64,000 nt of DNA from CAWJHE01 sp963842455 (GTDB lineage: Bacteria > Chloroflexota > Anaerolineae > Anaerolineales > UBA4823). The stretch spans positions 186,001 to 250,000 of the forward strand of contig CAWJHE010000013.1 in assembly GCA_963842455.1 (NCBI GenBank), read 5' to 3'. Made by a program: the position numbers and the translations under genes. The notes beneath the pieces were generated by a model that saw nothing but the letters and a program-made list of their open reading frames with translations, searched no databases and was not told where the DNA came from. Of this stretch, positions 44,406 to 52,660 are shown one piece after another (position 1 is the stretch's first letter; each line of letters opens with the position of its first letter).

Positions 44406-45656
44406 ATGAAAAAATTGGTTGTGCTATTTCTATTTTCCATACTCTTACTGGCTGCCTGCTCAGGTCCAGAAGGATCACAAGGTCCGATGGGGCCATCGGG
44501 TCCTGCAGGTCCAGAAGGACCACAGGGCCCACAGGGTCTCCAGGGAGAAACCGGGCCTGCCGGAGAGGCAGGACCCATTGGCGCAGATTATGTAGGCTCT
44601 CAGATTTGCGCTGGCTGCCACCTTGAACTATATGATACATTTATGAAATCCGGACATCCCTGGAAATTAACACCGGTTGTGGATGGGCAACCTCCCCAAT
44701 TCCCCTTTTCTCAGATCACATCTCCTCCAGAAGGCTATGTATGGGATGATATCTCATACATCATCGGCGGTTTTAACTGGAAAGCCAGGTTTATTAACAA
44801 AGAAGGCTATATCATCACAGATAAACCGGGCGAAAGCGGAAATACCGAATATCAGAACCAGTTCAATCTAGCGAACCCTCTCCTTGGGAAATCCTCTGAT
44901 TGGGTAGCCTATCATTCGGGTGAAGAAAATCTCCCTTATAACTGTGGCGAATGCCATACCACTGGTTACAGCCCTTCAGGCAACCAGGACGGTCTACCTG
45001 GCTTGATCGGTACATGGGCAGAGCCTGGAATACAATGTGAAGAATGCCACGGACCAGCCAGCTTACACATCAAGAATCCGCAAGGCGTCTCGCTGGAGAT
45101 CAACCGAGACGGCCAAGAGTGTGGTCGCTGCCACCGTCGCGGTGACATCACCCAAGTTGATGCAGCAGATGGCTTCATTCAGCATCATGAGCAATATGAA
45201 GAACTCTTCCAAGGAAAGCATGTTGTCATTGATTGCGTTGTATGTCATGATCCCCATGCTGGCGTTGTGCAACTAAGAGAATCAGGGCAACAAACAACCC
45301 TTACACAATGTGCTAATTGCCACTTCAAATCGGAGCGACAGCAAAAAATAACCCGGCATATTGATCTGGAAATCCCCTGCGTGGAGTGCCATATGCCTCG
45401 CCTGGTTAAAAGTGCTTGGGGAGTAGCCGAATTATTCAGCGGTGACATTCGCACGCATATGATGGCTATTGATCCTTATCAGATAGAACAATTCTCAGCG
45501 GATGGAGCTACTTCGCTTTCACAAATTTCACTGAATTTTGCCTGTAGGCATTGCCACATTCCAGGAACTGGTCTCGAAAAATCCGATCAGGAGTTGATCG
45601 AGGCAGCCACGAATTATCACGATGTCTTGCCAATTTCGGAAACCATTGCAGATTAG
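44406..45656 (+). CDS. Octahaem cytochrome c lipoprotein with collagen-like stalk
   Basis: 416 residues. Lipobox LLAAC puts the lipidated Cys at 18. Residues 20-61 are fourteen unbroken Gly-X-Y triplets (GPEGSQGPMGPSGPAG...), as in collagen-like proteins. Eight CXXCH motifs follow, the first (CAGCH) at 68; they include CGECH, CEECH, CGRCH, CVVCH, CANCH, CVECH and CRHCH. The haem part resembles cytochrome c554-type multihaem folds. A collagen triple helix would make a trimer of about 24 haems held off the membrane; that is inference. Ends in TAG; SD GGAG upstream. Confidence 0.9.
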   Translation: MKKLVVLFLFSILLLAACSGPEGSQGPMGPSGPAGPEGPQGPQGLQGETGPAGEAGPIGADYVGSQICAGCHLELYDTFMKSGHPWKLTPVVDGQPPQFPFSQITSPPEGYVWDDISYIIGGFNWKARFINKEGYIITDKPGESGNTEYQNQFNLANPLLGKSSDWVAYHSGEENLPYNCGECHTTGYSPSGNQDGLPGLIGTWAEPGIQCEECHGPASLHIKNPQGVSLEINRDGQECGRCHRRGDITQVDAADGFIQHHEQYEELFQGKHVVIDCVVCHDPHAGVVQLRESGQQTTLTQCANCHFKSERQQKITRHIDLEIPCVECHMPRLVKSAWGVAELFSGDIRTHMMAIDPYQIEQFSADGATSLSQISLNFACRHCHIPGTGLEKSDQELIEAATNYHDVLPISETIAD

Positions 45657-45705
45657 TCCAGTGGAATTTGCCTGTTTCTAATACAAATGCTCAGTATTTT
45701 TTCAA

Positions 45706-45729
45706 TGGAGGGGAGATCTTTCCCCTCCA
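45706..45729 (+). terminator. Probable terminator after the collagen-like cytochrome gene
   Basis: Arms TGGAGGGGA/TCCCCTCCA with a 6-base loop; the T run after it is poor. The rest of the gap to 45948 shows only AT-rich sequence. Confidence 0.55.
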
Positions 45730-45948
45730 CTCGTTTCGAACTATAAGCTTTACTTATAAATATCAATCAGAATCTCCGATAACAATATGTGATATATAGC
45801 ACTAACATAGACACTTTTTATATGTAAGAATATGCATTGGGAAAATGCCCCATGGTCATCCATCAGGCATCTACGCTTACCAAATCAGAGTTCTAATGCG
45901 TCAAAAATTGAAGCGCTCAACGACAGAAAACAAAAATGGAGCGAAAAA

Positions 45949-46935
45949 ATGTCCTTTATAAATAAAAATCGCAAGAAATTCATCGGATTAACTTTCATTG
46001 GGGTTTTTTCATTAAGTGTATTAATTTTTATGGTATTTAGCATGCCACAGGCTGCCACTGCAAACCCCATACAAGCGCCCCATACTCAAAGTTTTTCATA
46101 TGCAGGTTCAAACTCATGCGCTCAATGTCATGAAGAAATCCATAACAACTGGATGACAACATTTCATGCCAACGCATTTTCTTCCCCAATTTTTCAGCGA
46201 GATTGGACAGAATTGAGCAGCCAAACCAGTTGCCTTGAATGTCATACAACCGGTTTTAATCCGACAGATGGCACGTATGTTGAAGAAGGCGTAACCTGCG
46301 AATCCTGCCATGGAGCGTTTGATCCCAGGCACCCAGGTCAGCCTATGTCTGTTACGCCTGATGCTGAATTATGCAGCCAATGCCATAAAACCACTACGGA
46401 TGAATGGCGAGCCAGTCCGCATCATGCAGCAGAAATTCAATGCCAGGCCTGCCATGACCCTCACTCACAAACGCCACTTGCCGAATCTGTGACATTATTA
46501 TGCACAAACTGCCATAAAGACATGGGCGATTCTTTCACGCATGGAACCCATGCCAATGCAGGTTTGGAGTGCAGCAATTGCCACATGTACACTCCCCCAC
46601 GTGAAGGCAATCCAATCATGGGATTGGTACCGACTGGACATACATTCACAGTTGGCTCAGAAGCCTGCATCGGTTGCCACCAGGATACCGTTCATACCCG
46701 TGATGAGTTGGTAAAGTTAGAAGGTGCTGTGCCTGAGGCTCAGGAGATTAGCATCAATGAGCTCGAGAAAACCGTCCAGGACCAAAGCCAGTTAATTTCA
46801 AGTCTGCAGACTTCTGCTGAGGTCCGTTTGTATACTGGTTTGGTGCAGGGAGCGATCATCGGTTTAATTACAGGTGGTGCTGCTGCCTGGGTTGTCAGCA
46901 AGCGAATTACTGTTATTGAAGAAGATGAAGAATAA
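45949..46935 (+). CDS. Membrane-anchored octahaem cytochrome c
   Basis: About 328 residues: N-terminal signal/anchor (residues 10-33), eight CXXCH motifs (CAQCH, CLECH, CESCH, CSQCH, CQACH, CTNCH, CSNCH, CIGCH), a short coiled coil (LEKTVQDQSQLISSL) and a C-terminal membrane helix near 300-318. ATG at 45949 is chosen for the GGAG before it; the longer frame upstream lacks a signal. It heads the run with the NrfC- and NrfD-type genes and is probably their haem subunit. Confidence 0.88.
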   Translation: MSFINKNRKKFIGLTFIGVFSLSVLIFMVFSMPQAATANPIQAPHTQSFSYAGSNSCAQCHEEIHNNWMTTFHANAFSSPIFQRDWTELSSQTSCLECHTTGFNPTDGTYVEEGVTCESCHGAFDPRHPGQPMSVTPDAELCSQCHKTTTDEWRASPHHAAEIQCQACHDPHSQTPLAESVTLLCTNCHKDMGDSFTHGTHANAGLECSNCHMYTPPREGNPIMGLVPTGHTFTVGSEACIGCHQDTVHTRDELVKLEGAVPEAQEISINELEKTVQDQSQLISSLQTSAEVRLYTGLVQGAIIGLITGGAAAWVVSKRITVIEEDEE

Positions 46936-46967
46936 GCGAAATTTCTTAACGGAAAACAGGTGATGAT

Positions 46968-47798
46968 ATGAGCCGTAAGAAAAAAGTAAAAGTTGAATTG
47001 ACTCGTCGAGATATTTTGACTGTTGCCGGTGCAGCAGTCGGATCGGCGATTATTGCTCCAATCCTGACGACTGGACCACTTTCTCCCTTTGGAGGTCTGA
47101 CCCAAGGACAAATTACAGGAGAGGCCGATACACAGCATGGCCACCTGACTGGTGATCATCATTGGGGTATGGTCATTGATTTAGAGAGGTGCATCGGCTG
47201 CGAATATTGCATGCGCGCCTGCTCAGCAACCAATGATGTGAATACGGATAAACCCTGGAACATCGTTGTTCCCGAGAAAACCACAGGTGGACAAACTTTC
47301 TACTTTAGCCGGCCTTGTTTACACTGCCAAAACGCCCCATGTGTAGAGGTTTGTCCGGTGGCGGCCACCTATCATCGTGAGGATGGCATCATTATTATGG
47401 ATTACGATCGATGCATTGGCTGCCGTTACTGTGAAGTGGCCTGTCCCTATGATGCTAGAAAATTCAATTGGGAAACCCGTACTGACGTAAATCCATATAT
47501 CCCAACATGGGGAACAGCCGAGGTTGAACGAAGACCGCGTGGTGTTGTCGAAAAATGTACCTTTTGCATCCACAGGATTGATAAAGGCATGGAAAAAGGT
47601 CTCGTACCAGGCGAGCATCGCGAGGCAACACCCGCTTGTGTCAATGTTTGTCCGGTAAGTGCTCGGATTTTTGGAGATCTAAAAGACCCAGAAAGCAATG
47701 TATCCCAACTGATCGCCAATAACTCAACCATCCGACTAAGAGAAGAATTGGGAACCGAACCAAGTGTGTATTACATCCCGCCCAAGGAGGGACTCTAA
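46968..47798 (+). CDS. NrfC/ActB-type 4Fe-4S protein with Tat signal
   Basis: 276 residues. The N-terminus TRRDILTVAGAAVG is a twin-arginine-type signal. Cluster motifs: CIGCEYCMRAC near 67, CLHCQNAPCVEVC near 109, CIGCRYCEVAC near 142 and CTFCIHR...CVNVC, so about four 4Fe-4S clusters. Transfers electrons between an NrfD-type quinone subunit and the octahaem protein. No molybdoenzyme gene is present. Confidence 0.9.
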   Translation: MSRKKKVKVELTRRDILTVAGAAVGSAIIAPILTTGPLSPFGGLTQGQITGEADTQHGHLTGDHHWGMVIDLERCIGCEYCMRACSATNDVNTDKPWNIVVPEKTTGGQTFYFSRPCLHCQNAPCVEVCPVAATYHREDGIIIMDYDRCIGCRYCEVACPYDARKFNWETRTDVNPYIPTWGTAEVERRPRGVVEKCTFCIHRIDKGMEKGLVPGEHREATPACVNVCPVSARIFGDLKDPESNVSQLIANNSTIRLREELGTEPSVYYIPPKEGL

Positions 47799-47799
47799 A

Positions 47800-49023
47800 A
47801 TGACTACTACAACCCTTGAGCGTTTTAAATCAAATTTTTCACCTGGATTTATCGCTTGGTTAGGATTTATCGGATTATGCCTGGCGATTGGCCTGGCTTC
47901 AGCGCTGAATGTTTTCATCAATGGCTTGCAAACAACGAATATGTACGATACGGTTCCATGGGGATTGTGGATCACTATCGATCTATCCGCCATAGCTCTG
48001 GGCGCAGGTGCATTTACCTTATCGGCAGTCGTTTACCTTTTTGGGCTCAAACGTTTCCAACCCATTGTTCGGCTGGCTGTCTTTGTCGGTTTTATTGGCT
48101 ACACATCAGCCCTATTAACCCTGGTGATGGATATCGGCAGACCCGATCGTTTCTGGCATCCCTGGGTATATTGGAACGTACATTCAGTATTGTGGGAAAT
48201 TACCTGGTGTATCACCATCTATTTAACCATTATGTTAGTTGAGTTCTTGCCAGTCATTGCAGAACTAAAAATCTTCCGAAATAAAAAATGGTTCACAAAA
48301 TTAGCCCATCAATTACATCAAATGGCGCCGGCCTTGGCGATCTTAGGCTTAGGGATATCCCTTTTACATCAATCATCTTTAGGGGCAACCTACGGTGTAG
48401 TAAAAGCTCGCCCAATCTGGTTTAAACCCAGCATGCCCATCATGTTTATCCTGTCAGCCGTTGCTGTTGGACCAGCCTTAACCATGGCAGTGGCTTATGT
48501 GTTGGAGTGGATTACAGCCAAAAAGACTGTTGCCCATGAGATTCTACAAACTATTGCCCGTTTCAGCGGATTTGGCATATTGGTTTACGGATACATAAAA
48601 TTTTGGGACCTGGCTGCTGTTACATACTATGGAAGAACTCCAGGTACTGGCGAAGCATTAACGCTTTTGAACCAAGCAACCCCTTACAACTTCACTTTTT
48701 GGGTGTTTGAGATTATATTGGGAATCATCATTCCGGCTATTCTATTCTTAACCCCTCGAACCAACAAAAATCCTGCTTTGCAAGTTTTAGGTGCTGGTCT
48801 GGCGGTTTTAGGGATCATCGTCAATCGCTGGAATGTGACCGTCTCTGGCTTGTTCGTCCCGCTTTCATATTCTCCAGGCACTTTATACCAATTAGAACCT
48901 GGCAGATATTTCCCAAACTTGACTGAATGGGGAGTTGCCATTGGTATAATTGGTTATGCATCCATGATGATCACATTAGGTGTTCTCTTCTTACCCCTAT
49001 TCAGTAAGGAAACGAGCCACTAA
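47800..49023 (+). CDS. NrfD/PsrC-type quinone-interacting membrane subunit
   Basis: About 407 residues with eight or nine membrane segments, of the polysulfide reductase NrfD family (WGLWITIDLSAIALGAGAF near residue 50; later MDIGRPDRFWHPW). It oxidises or reduces menaquinone and hands electrons to the Fe-S protein. ATG at 47800 follows AAGGAGG; one base separates it from the preceding stop. Confidence 0.9.
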   Translation: MTTTTLERFKSNFSPGFIAWLGFIGLCLAIGLASALNVFINGLQTTNMYDTVPWGLWITIDLSAIALGAGAFTLSAVVYLFGLKRFQPIVRLAVFVGFIGYTSALLTLVMDIGRPDRFWHPWVYWNVHSVLWEITWCITIYLTIMLVEFLPVIAELKIFRNKKWFTKLAHQLHQMAPALAILGLGISLLHQSSLGATYGVVKARPIWFKPSMPIMFILSAVAVGPALTMAVAYVLEWITAKKTVAHEILQTIARFSGFGILVYGYIKFWDLAAVTYYGRTPGTGEALTLLNQATPYNFTFWVFEIILGIIIPAILFLTPRTNKNPALQVLGAGLAVLGIIVNRWNVTVSGLFVPLSYSPGTLYQLEPGRYFPNLTEWGVAIGIIGYASMMITLGVLFLPLFSKETSH

Positions 49024-49040
49024 GCAGGGGTGTTCTGAAG

Positions 49041-49105
49041 TTGCCAGGAAAGTGACTTATCTCGCTTCGAGCGTTTTTATGCCTGGCATAATCATTGCCA
49101 GGCGA
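49041..49105. repeat. Three TGCCAGG/CCTGGCA boxes with nested hairpins
   Basis: TGCCAGG near 49042, GCCTGGCA at 49081 and TGCCAGGC at 49096 can pair in two exclusive ways. Between the first two is CGCTTCGAGCG then TTTTT, a small terminator-like element. Lies after the NrfD gene. Confidence 0.55.
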
Positions 49106-49142
49106 ATGCTTTCAAAATCAATCATACCTTGTGGAGGTCATG

Positions 49143-49328
49143 ATGGATAAAGCTACAACCAACCCATTAATTGTCAGTCTCTTTTTTGTTTTACGTTGCC
49201 TGGTGCCAATGTTGCTCATGCTTGGTGTCAGCTATTTACTTAAGCGCTTTGGTTTAGTCGCTGAGCCACCAGCCCCTCAACAAGAAAATGGAGCTAACAA
49301 CCATCTGTATAACACAGAAGGGAGCTAA
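49143..49328 (+). CDS. Small single-helix membrane protein, unknown
   Basis: 61 residues starting MDKATTNPLIV with one or two hydrophobic stretches (about 9-32) and a polar tail. No family recognised. ATG at 49143 has GGAGG 5 bases before it. Three bases before the nonahaem gene, so possibly an accessory subunit. Confidence 0.65.
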   Translation: MDKATTNPLIVSLFFVLRCLVPMLLMLGVSYLLKRFGLVAEPPAPQQENGANNHLYNTEGS

Positions 49329-49331
49329 ACC

Positions 49332-50459
49332 ATGGCAATTCCTATCCATCACAACAAATTTCACACAACATTATCTGGGAAATTGCTGCTCCCCTTTGTT
49401 TTTGTTCTAGTCATGTCTCTCGCTGGGTGGGTAATTCCCGCCAAGGCGGACCCGTTATCCCAAGAAACAAATAGCTATTGCCTGAGTTGTCACAGCAACC
49501 CAGAATTGTCATTAACCTTGCCAGATGGCGAGCAGCTTTCTTTGTATATTTCTCCCGAGTCACATTCCAGGTCAATCCACAGCCAGGAAGGCATCGAATG
49601 CCAGGCTTGCCATACAGAAATTACTACTTACCCTCACCCAGGAATAGAATTTCAAAATTCGAGGGAATTATCTCGTTCGTACTATCAAGCTTGCCAGAAA
49701 TGCCATCCGTCAAATTACGAGAAATCGATGGACAGTATCCATGCTGACATGGCAAACCAAGGCAATCTCAGCGCCCCAATCTGTACGGATTGTCATGGCG
49801 CTCATGATGTTCAATCGCCAGATGAACCTCGCAGTTTGATATCTCAGACCTGCAACCAATGCCACTCTGAGATATACGAACAATATGTGCAAAGCATCCA
49901 CGGCTCAGCTTTGATCCAAGAAGAAAATGAGGATGTACCCGTATGCACAGATTGCCATGGCGTGCACAATATTCAAGACCCTCGGACAGAACAATTTCGA
50001 ATTAATTCCCCCGATCTATGTGCTAAGTGCCATGCTGACGCAGAATTAATGGCCAGGTATGGATTATCAGCAGACGTTTATGATCTCTATGAACTGTCCT
50101 GGCATGGAGTTGATCTAACCGTTTACAAAGCAAAATGGCCAACCATCTGGCATGATAGTGCTGTTTGTACTGACTGCCACGGCTTTCATGATATCCGTTC
50201 GACCGACGATCCGGCATCCAAAGTCAATCCTGACAACTTGCTCGATACGTGCCAGCAATGTCATCCAAAAGCAGGTCCAAACTGGACCGATGCATGGACT
50301 GGGCATTATGAAATCAGCCAGGAACACACACCATTTATCTTCTACGTAAACCAGTTCTATAGTAATTTTGCTTCCAGTGTTCTTTGGATTACAGGAATTT
50401 ACGTCCTATTGCAAATCATCAGGTCGATTGTAGGTCGAATCCTGAGGAGCCTGCCATGA
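49332..50459 (+). CDS. Membrane-anchored nonahaem cytochrome c (copy A)
   Basis: 375 residues: signal peptide (to about 38), nine CXXCH motifs (CLSCH, CQACH, CQKCH, CTDCHGAHD, CNQCH, CTDCHGVHN, CAKCH, CTDCHGFHD, CQQCH) and a C-terminal membrane helix (about 345-368). The repeated CTDCHGxH blocks suggest internal duplication. Stop overlaps the ATG of the cytochrome b gene (ATGA). Homologous to 51184-52659 along its haem part. Confidence 0.92.
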   Translation: MAIPIHHNKFHTTLSGKLLLPFVFVLVMSLAGWVIPAKADPLSQETNSYCLSCHSNPELSLTLPDGEQLSLYISPESHSRSIHSQEGIECQACHTEITTYPHPGIEFQNSRELSRSYYQACQKCHPSNYEKSMDSIHADMANQGNLSAPICTDCHGAHDVQSPDEPRSLISQTCNQCHSEIYEQYVQSIHGSALIQEENEDVPVCTDCHGVHNIQDPRTEQFRINSPDLCAKCHADAELMARYGLSADVYDLYELSWHGVDLTVYKAKWPTIWHDSAVCTDCHGFHDIRSTDDPASKVNPDNLLDTCQQCHPKAGPNWTDAWTGHYEISQEHTPFIFYVNQFYSNFASSVLWITGIYVLLQIIRSIVGRILRSLP

Positions 50460-51187
50460 GTGATCATCAAACCTCAACTTCCCCTACCGGAGTTTTGCTG
50501 GAAAAGACCTTCAGACGATTTTCGATCAGCCAACGTTGGGAACACTTAATTTTGTTGCTAAGTGTTGGAATTTTACTTATTACAGGCCTACCACAAAAGT
50601 ATCGTGCTACTGAATGGAGCCAAAATTTGCTCTCAACACCGGAACGAATGGAATGGATCCGCCAAATCCATCACATTGCCGCCTTAATCCTGACTGCAGA
50701 AGTAATCTATCATTTAGGTAAAGCATTCATCCTGATGGTCCGCAAAAGATTGCCAGGGGACATCCTGCCCAATTGGCAAGATGTCAAAGATGCATTCCAA
50801 ATGTTGAAATACTTGCTTTTCTTCAGCAAGCAAAAACCGTCTTTCGGGAAATATAATTTTGAGCAGAAAGTCACCTACTGGTTTTTATTTTTCGCCATTG
50901 GGATTATGACCCTGACCGGATTTATCATTTGGTTTCCAGAATTTTTTAGCCTTTGGATACCCGGCGGCGTCATACCTGCAGCAAAACTGGCTCATAGCAC
51001 TGAAGCCATCGTGGCAGGTATTTTTATTGTAATCTGGCATTTCTATCATGTGCACATTGAAAGATTAAACCTGAGTATTTTCACAGGAAGATTGAGCGAG
51101 AACGAGATGAAAGAACACCACCAGGCAGAATATCTACGTCTCTCTGCAGAACATAAGCATAAAGATCCTGAAGGAGGCAGTCAGTGA
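50456..51187 (+). CDS. Cytochrome b of the formate dehydrogenase gamma / b561 type (copy A)
   Basis: 243 residues with four main membrane helices. Haem-ligand candidates: His in ISQRWEHLILLLS, IHHIAALILTAEVIYHL, AHSTEAIVAG and IWHFYHVHIERL. It would exchange electrons between menaquinone and the nonahaem partner. ATG at 50456 overlaps the upstream stop. Overlaps the next gene as GTGA. Confidence 0.88.
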   Translation: MSDHQTSTSPTGVLLEKTFRRFSISQRWEHLILLLSVGILLITGLPQKYRATEWSQNLLSTPERMEWIRQIHHIAALILTAEVIYHLGKAFILMVRKRLPGDILPNWQDVKDAFQMLKYLLFFSKQKPSFGKYNFEQKVTYWFLFFAIGIMTLTGFIIWFPEFFSLWIPGGVIPAAKLAHSTEAIVAGIFIVIWHFYHVHIERLNLSIFTGRLSENEMKEHHQAEYLRLSAEHKHKDPEGGSQ

Positions 51188-52659
51188 GACGTGTTAGTCA
51201 CAGCCCACAACAAATTATGCTGTTTGCTTTTGGATTATGTTTAGCAGCATCCGTCATTTTTTTTGGAGTGACAAAAGCCGCTCCTATAAAGCAGGAGCCG
51301 CCCCCAGACCCCAAATTGGAATCCGTGTACGGTGACGCTCCGGTTCAATTATCCATTGACAATCAGGTTTGCCTGAGCTGTCATGGGCAGCCTGGAGTTA
51401 GCATGACCTTGGATAATGGGGAAGTGTGGGATTTGTATGTACCTGCAGAAGCGCATCAGAATTCTGTTCATGGGCAATCTGGTTATGCTTGTGTTCAATG
51501 CCATACCCAGGTTGGCGACTACCCGCACCCACCCTTCTCTGCAAATGATGCCCGAGACGCCAGCTTAAAACTTTACAACGCCTGCATTCGCTGCCATGCA
51601 TTTCAATACGAAGCTGGCCAAGATAGCGCCCACTCCATTGCACAAAGTTCAGGCAACCGAGACGCAGCCATTTGCACGGATTGTCATACTGCGCATGATG
51701 TGCGCAGAATTTACGAACCTCAAACCAGAGATATGCTATTCGATGCCCGAGTTTGGATACCTCAAACATGTGCACGCTGCCATAGCACGATCTATGAAAA
51801 ATACAAGGAAAGCGTCCATGGAGCCGCCTTAATAGGTGAAGGTAATCCTGATGTCCCGACTTGTACCGATTGTCATGGTTCACATACCATTCAAGACCCA
51901 ACCACTTCTGCATTCCGATTGAAATCGCCGGATATTTGTGCAAAATGCCATACAGATCCGGCAATTATGTCTCGTTACGGCATTTCAACCGATGTGCTCG
52001 ACACCTATGTTTCCGATTTCCACGGCACATCACTGCTTTTGTTTCAACCGCAATCGCCAGATGCTCCATTCAATAAACCTGTTTGTACGGATTGCCATGG
52101 TGTGCATGATATTGCCAGCAAAGATAATCCGGAGAAAAGTCTGCAAGTCAGAGAAAATTTATTAGCGCGCTGCCAGGTTTGCCATCCAGATGCTTCAGAA
52201 AACTTCCCAGCCAGCTGGCTTTCACATTATATTCCATCACCTGAGCAATATCCGCTTGTCTATTATATCGATCTGTTCTATAAATTCTTTATCCCAGTGA
52301 CATTAGGCGGTATGGGGGTTCTGGTTGCATTAGATTTAAGTAGGCTGAGCATCAATCGCTGGAGAAAAAGAAAGCCAGAAATTGAAGTGGATGAAGAGCC
52401 AGTGGAAAGCAGTGTGAAATCCATTCGATCTCAATCTGAAGACCTGCCAGAAGAACCAGTACAATCCACAGGACTCATGATGGATGAAGAATTGAAGCAA
52501 TTGCCAATCGATCAAACTGATCCGGTCATTGATTTAGAGAGTGATGCAACTGAAGAACAAAATAGCACTCAATCTCTGAACGATATCACTTCCGAGGATT
52601 TTCCGGATGATAAAAATGATATCGATCATGAAGCTCCATCAGATACAGAGGCGAAATAG
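51184..52659 (+). CDS. Membrane-anchored nonahaem cytochrome c (copy B) with acidic tail
   Basis: 491 residues: N-terminal signal helix, nine CXXCH motifs in the same order as copy A (CLSCH, CVQCH, CIRCH, CTDCHTAHD, CARCH, CTDCHGSHT, CAKCH, CTDCHGVHD, CQVCH), a membrane helix near 360-380, then an acidic tail of about 100 residues, likely cytoplasmic, absent from copy A. GTG start, coupled to the gene before. Ends in TAG, one base before the next ATG. Confidence 0.92.
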   Translation: MRRVSHSPQQIMLFAFGLCLAASVIFFGVTKAAPIKQEPPPDPKLESVYGDAPVQLSIDNQVCLSCHGQPGVSMTLDNGEVWDLYVPAEAHQNSVHGQSGYACVQCHTQVGDYPHPPFSANDARDASLKLYNACIRCHAFQYEAGQDSAHSIAQSSGNRDAAICTDCHTAHDVRRIYEPQTRDMLFDARVWIPQTCARCHSTIYEKYKESVHGAALIGEGNPDVPTCTDCHGSHTIQDPTTSAFRLKSPDICAKCHTDPAIMSRYGISTDVLDTYVSDFHGTSLLLFQPQSPDAPFNKPVCTDCHGVHDIASKDNPEKSLQVRENLLARCQVCHPDASENFPASWLSHYIPSPEQYPLVYYIDLFYKFFIPVTLGGMGVLVALDLSRLSINRWRKRKPEIEVDEEPVESSVKSIRSQSEDLPEEPVQSTGLMMDEELKQLPIDQTDPVIDLESDATEEQNSTQSLNDITSEDFPDDKNDIDHEAPSDTEAK

Positions 52660-52660
52660 A

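Noticed and set aside
44375..44640. Gly/Pro-rich frames antisense to the collagen-like stalk
   Set aside because: Complement of the GXY repeat; no ribosome site and no sense outside the repeat.
45949..46935. Octahaem nitrite or tetrathionate reductase
   Set aside because: No CXXCK or other catalytic haem motif; all eight are plain CXXCH and the protein is anchored at both ends.
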